NCBI GenBank assembly: GCA_016718825.1
Contig: JADKCL010000001.1
Coordinates: 62,001 to 126,000, forward strand
Source: Bacteroidota bacterium
GTDB taxonomy: Bacteria; Bacteroidota; Bacteroidia; J057; JADKCL01
Length of the DNA stretch: 64,000 nt
Direction: 5' to 3'
Under the pieces are notes generated by a model. That model was not told where the DNA came from. It saw nothing but the letters and a program-made list of their open reading frames with translations, and made no database searches. Below, in pieces: positions 63,661 through 64,000 of this stretch (position 1 is its first letter; the number at the start of each line of letters is the position of its first letter). The translations under genes and the position numbers were made by a program.

Positions 63661-64000
63661 ATGAAGAAACTCTACTTCCTGATCGCTTTTTCACTTTTTG
63701 CAGCTTTTGCAGTTGCGCAATCCCAAGAGCAATGCGCAACCATGTCGGTGTTTCACCGCCAAATGCAAGATCCGGTCCTGGCCGCTCGGTATAAGGCATC
63801 CCAACAGCAAGCCGCCCAATGGCGTGCGCAGAACGTTGTCGGCAAAACCAGCGGAGGTGCAGCCCTGACCATTCCCGTCGTGGTGCATGTGCTGTACAAA
63901 AACCCTAATCAGAATATTTCCGACGCACAAATCCATTCGCAGATCGCCATTCTCAATGCCGATTACCGCCGATTGAATGCCGATACATCCAATACCCCGG
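63661..64000 (+). CDS. M43-type metalloprotease, 5' part only
   Basis: The frame is open to the window edge (113 codons). The signal peptide MKKLYFLIAFSLFAAFAVAQ is followed by a propeptide-like region and then TIPVVVHVLYKNPNQNISDA and QIAILNADYRRLNADTSNTP, the conserved block before the catalytic domain of M43 (pappalysin/ulilysin/cytophagalysin) zinc proteases. The HExxH site lies beyond the window. In-frame ATGs 10 and 11 codons upstream exist but would disturb the signal peptide. Confidence 0.85.
   Translation, partial: MKKLYFLIAFSLFAAFAVAQSQEQCATMSVFHRQMQDPVLAARYKASQQQAAQWRAQNVVGKTSGGAALTIPVVVHVLYKNPNQNISDAQIHSQIAILNADYRRLNADTSNTP

Noticed and set aside
1..64000. CRISPR arrays, rRNA or tRNA genes
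   Set aside because: No regularly spaced repeats of CRISPR type, and no tRNA cloverleaf or rRNA text was recognised on either strand by eye.

Overview
The window looks like chromosomal DNA of a member of the Bacteroidota, most likely from the Saprospiria/Chitinophagia/Cytophagia range. The genus cannot be named from sequence alone. The evidence is three secreted proteins with C-terminal type IX secretion (T9SS) sorting domains, -7 boxes of the Bacteroidota type TAnnTTTG, family markers such as GSCFA and DUF4476, a hybrid-propeller (Reg_prop/Y_Y_Y) histidine kinase, and start codons without Shine-Dalgarno sequences. I see no tRNA, rRNA, CRISPR array, insertion sequence or prophage.

Layout. 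1-7.3 kb, minus strand: the start of anmK coupled to a secreted DUF4139-like protein, an acyltransferase, and two POT peptide transporters with separate terminators. 7.5-11.2 kb: an AcpH-like protein, a GSCFA protein, dedA and scpA. 11.5-21 kb: a DUF998 membrane protein, a T9SS propeller protein, an SDR/M1-aminopeptidase pair, then a minus-strand run of a LytS-type kinase, tadA and a DMT exporter. 21.0-21.7 kb: a gene-free intergenic region that appears to carry two divergent non-coding RNAs around three LytTR-like boxes spaced exactly 21 bp. 21.7-31.2 kb: gluQ, two more T9SS proteins, a rhomboid protease, a double DUF4476 protein, an ankyrin protein and a frameshifted M15-type peptidase. 31.3-40 kb: accessory-looking DNA with a lipoprotein, a glycosidase-like protein, a zinc ribbon, and a minus-strand cluster of orphan proteins. 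That cluster includes a frameshifted class 3 lipase, a protein with a transglutaminase-like Cys/His/Asp arrangement, and a kinase-fragment pseudogene. 40.1-43.9 kb: a two-component pair. 44-54.7 kb: a membrane protein, pbpC with an alpha-2-macroglobulin lipoprotein, and a DOPA-dioxygenase-like enzyme. 54.9-64 kb: a DraG-type hydrolase, the rimP-nusA-infB operon, a MATE exporter, a thioredoxin-like protein and the start of an M43 metalloprotease.

How the parts work together. pbpC with the macroglobulin is the familiar pairing of a peptidoglycan synthase with a periplasmic protease trap. rimP-nusA-infB is the conserved transcription/translation operon. The kinase/response-regulator pair is a self-contained sensory unit. 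The most interesting candidates are (a) the LytTR-like box array between two putative ncRNA promoters, beside a LytS-type kinase that has no adjacent response regulator; (b) a recurring TAnnTTnn-4 nt-ATG arrangement before at least eight genes, suggesting leaderless mRNAs; and (c) the 34.5-40 kb orphan cluster. All homology calls are from reading motifs; no database search was run.
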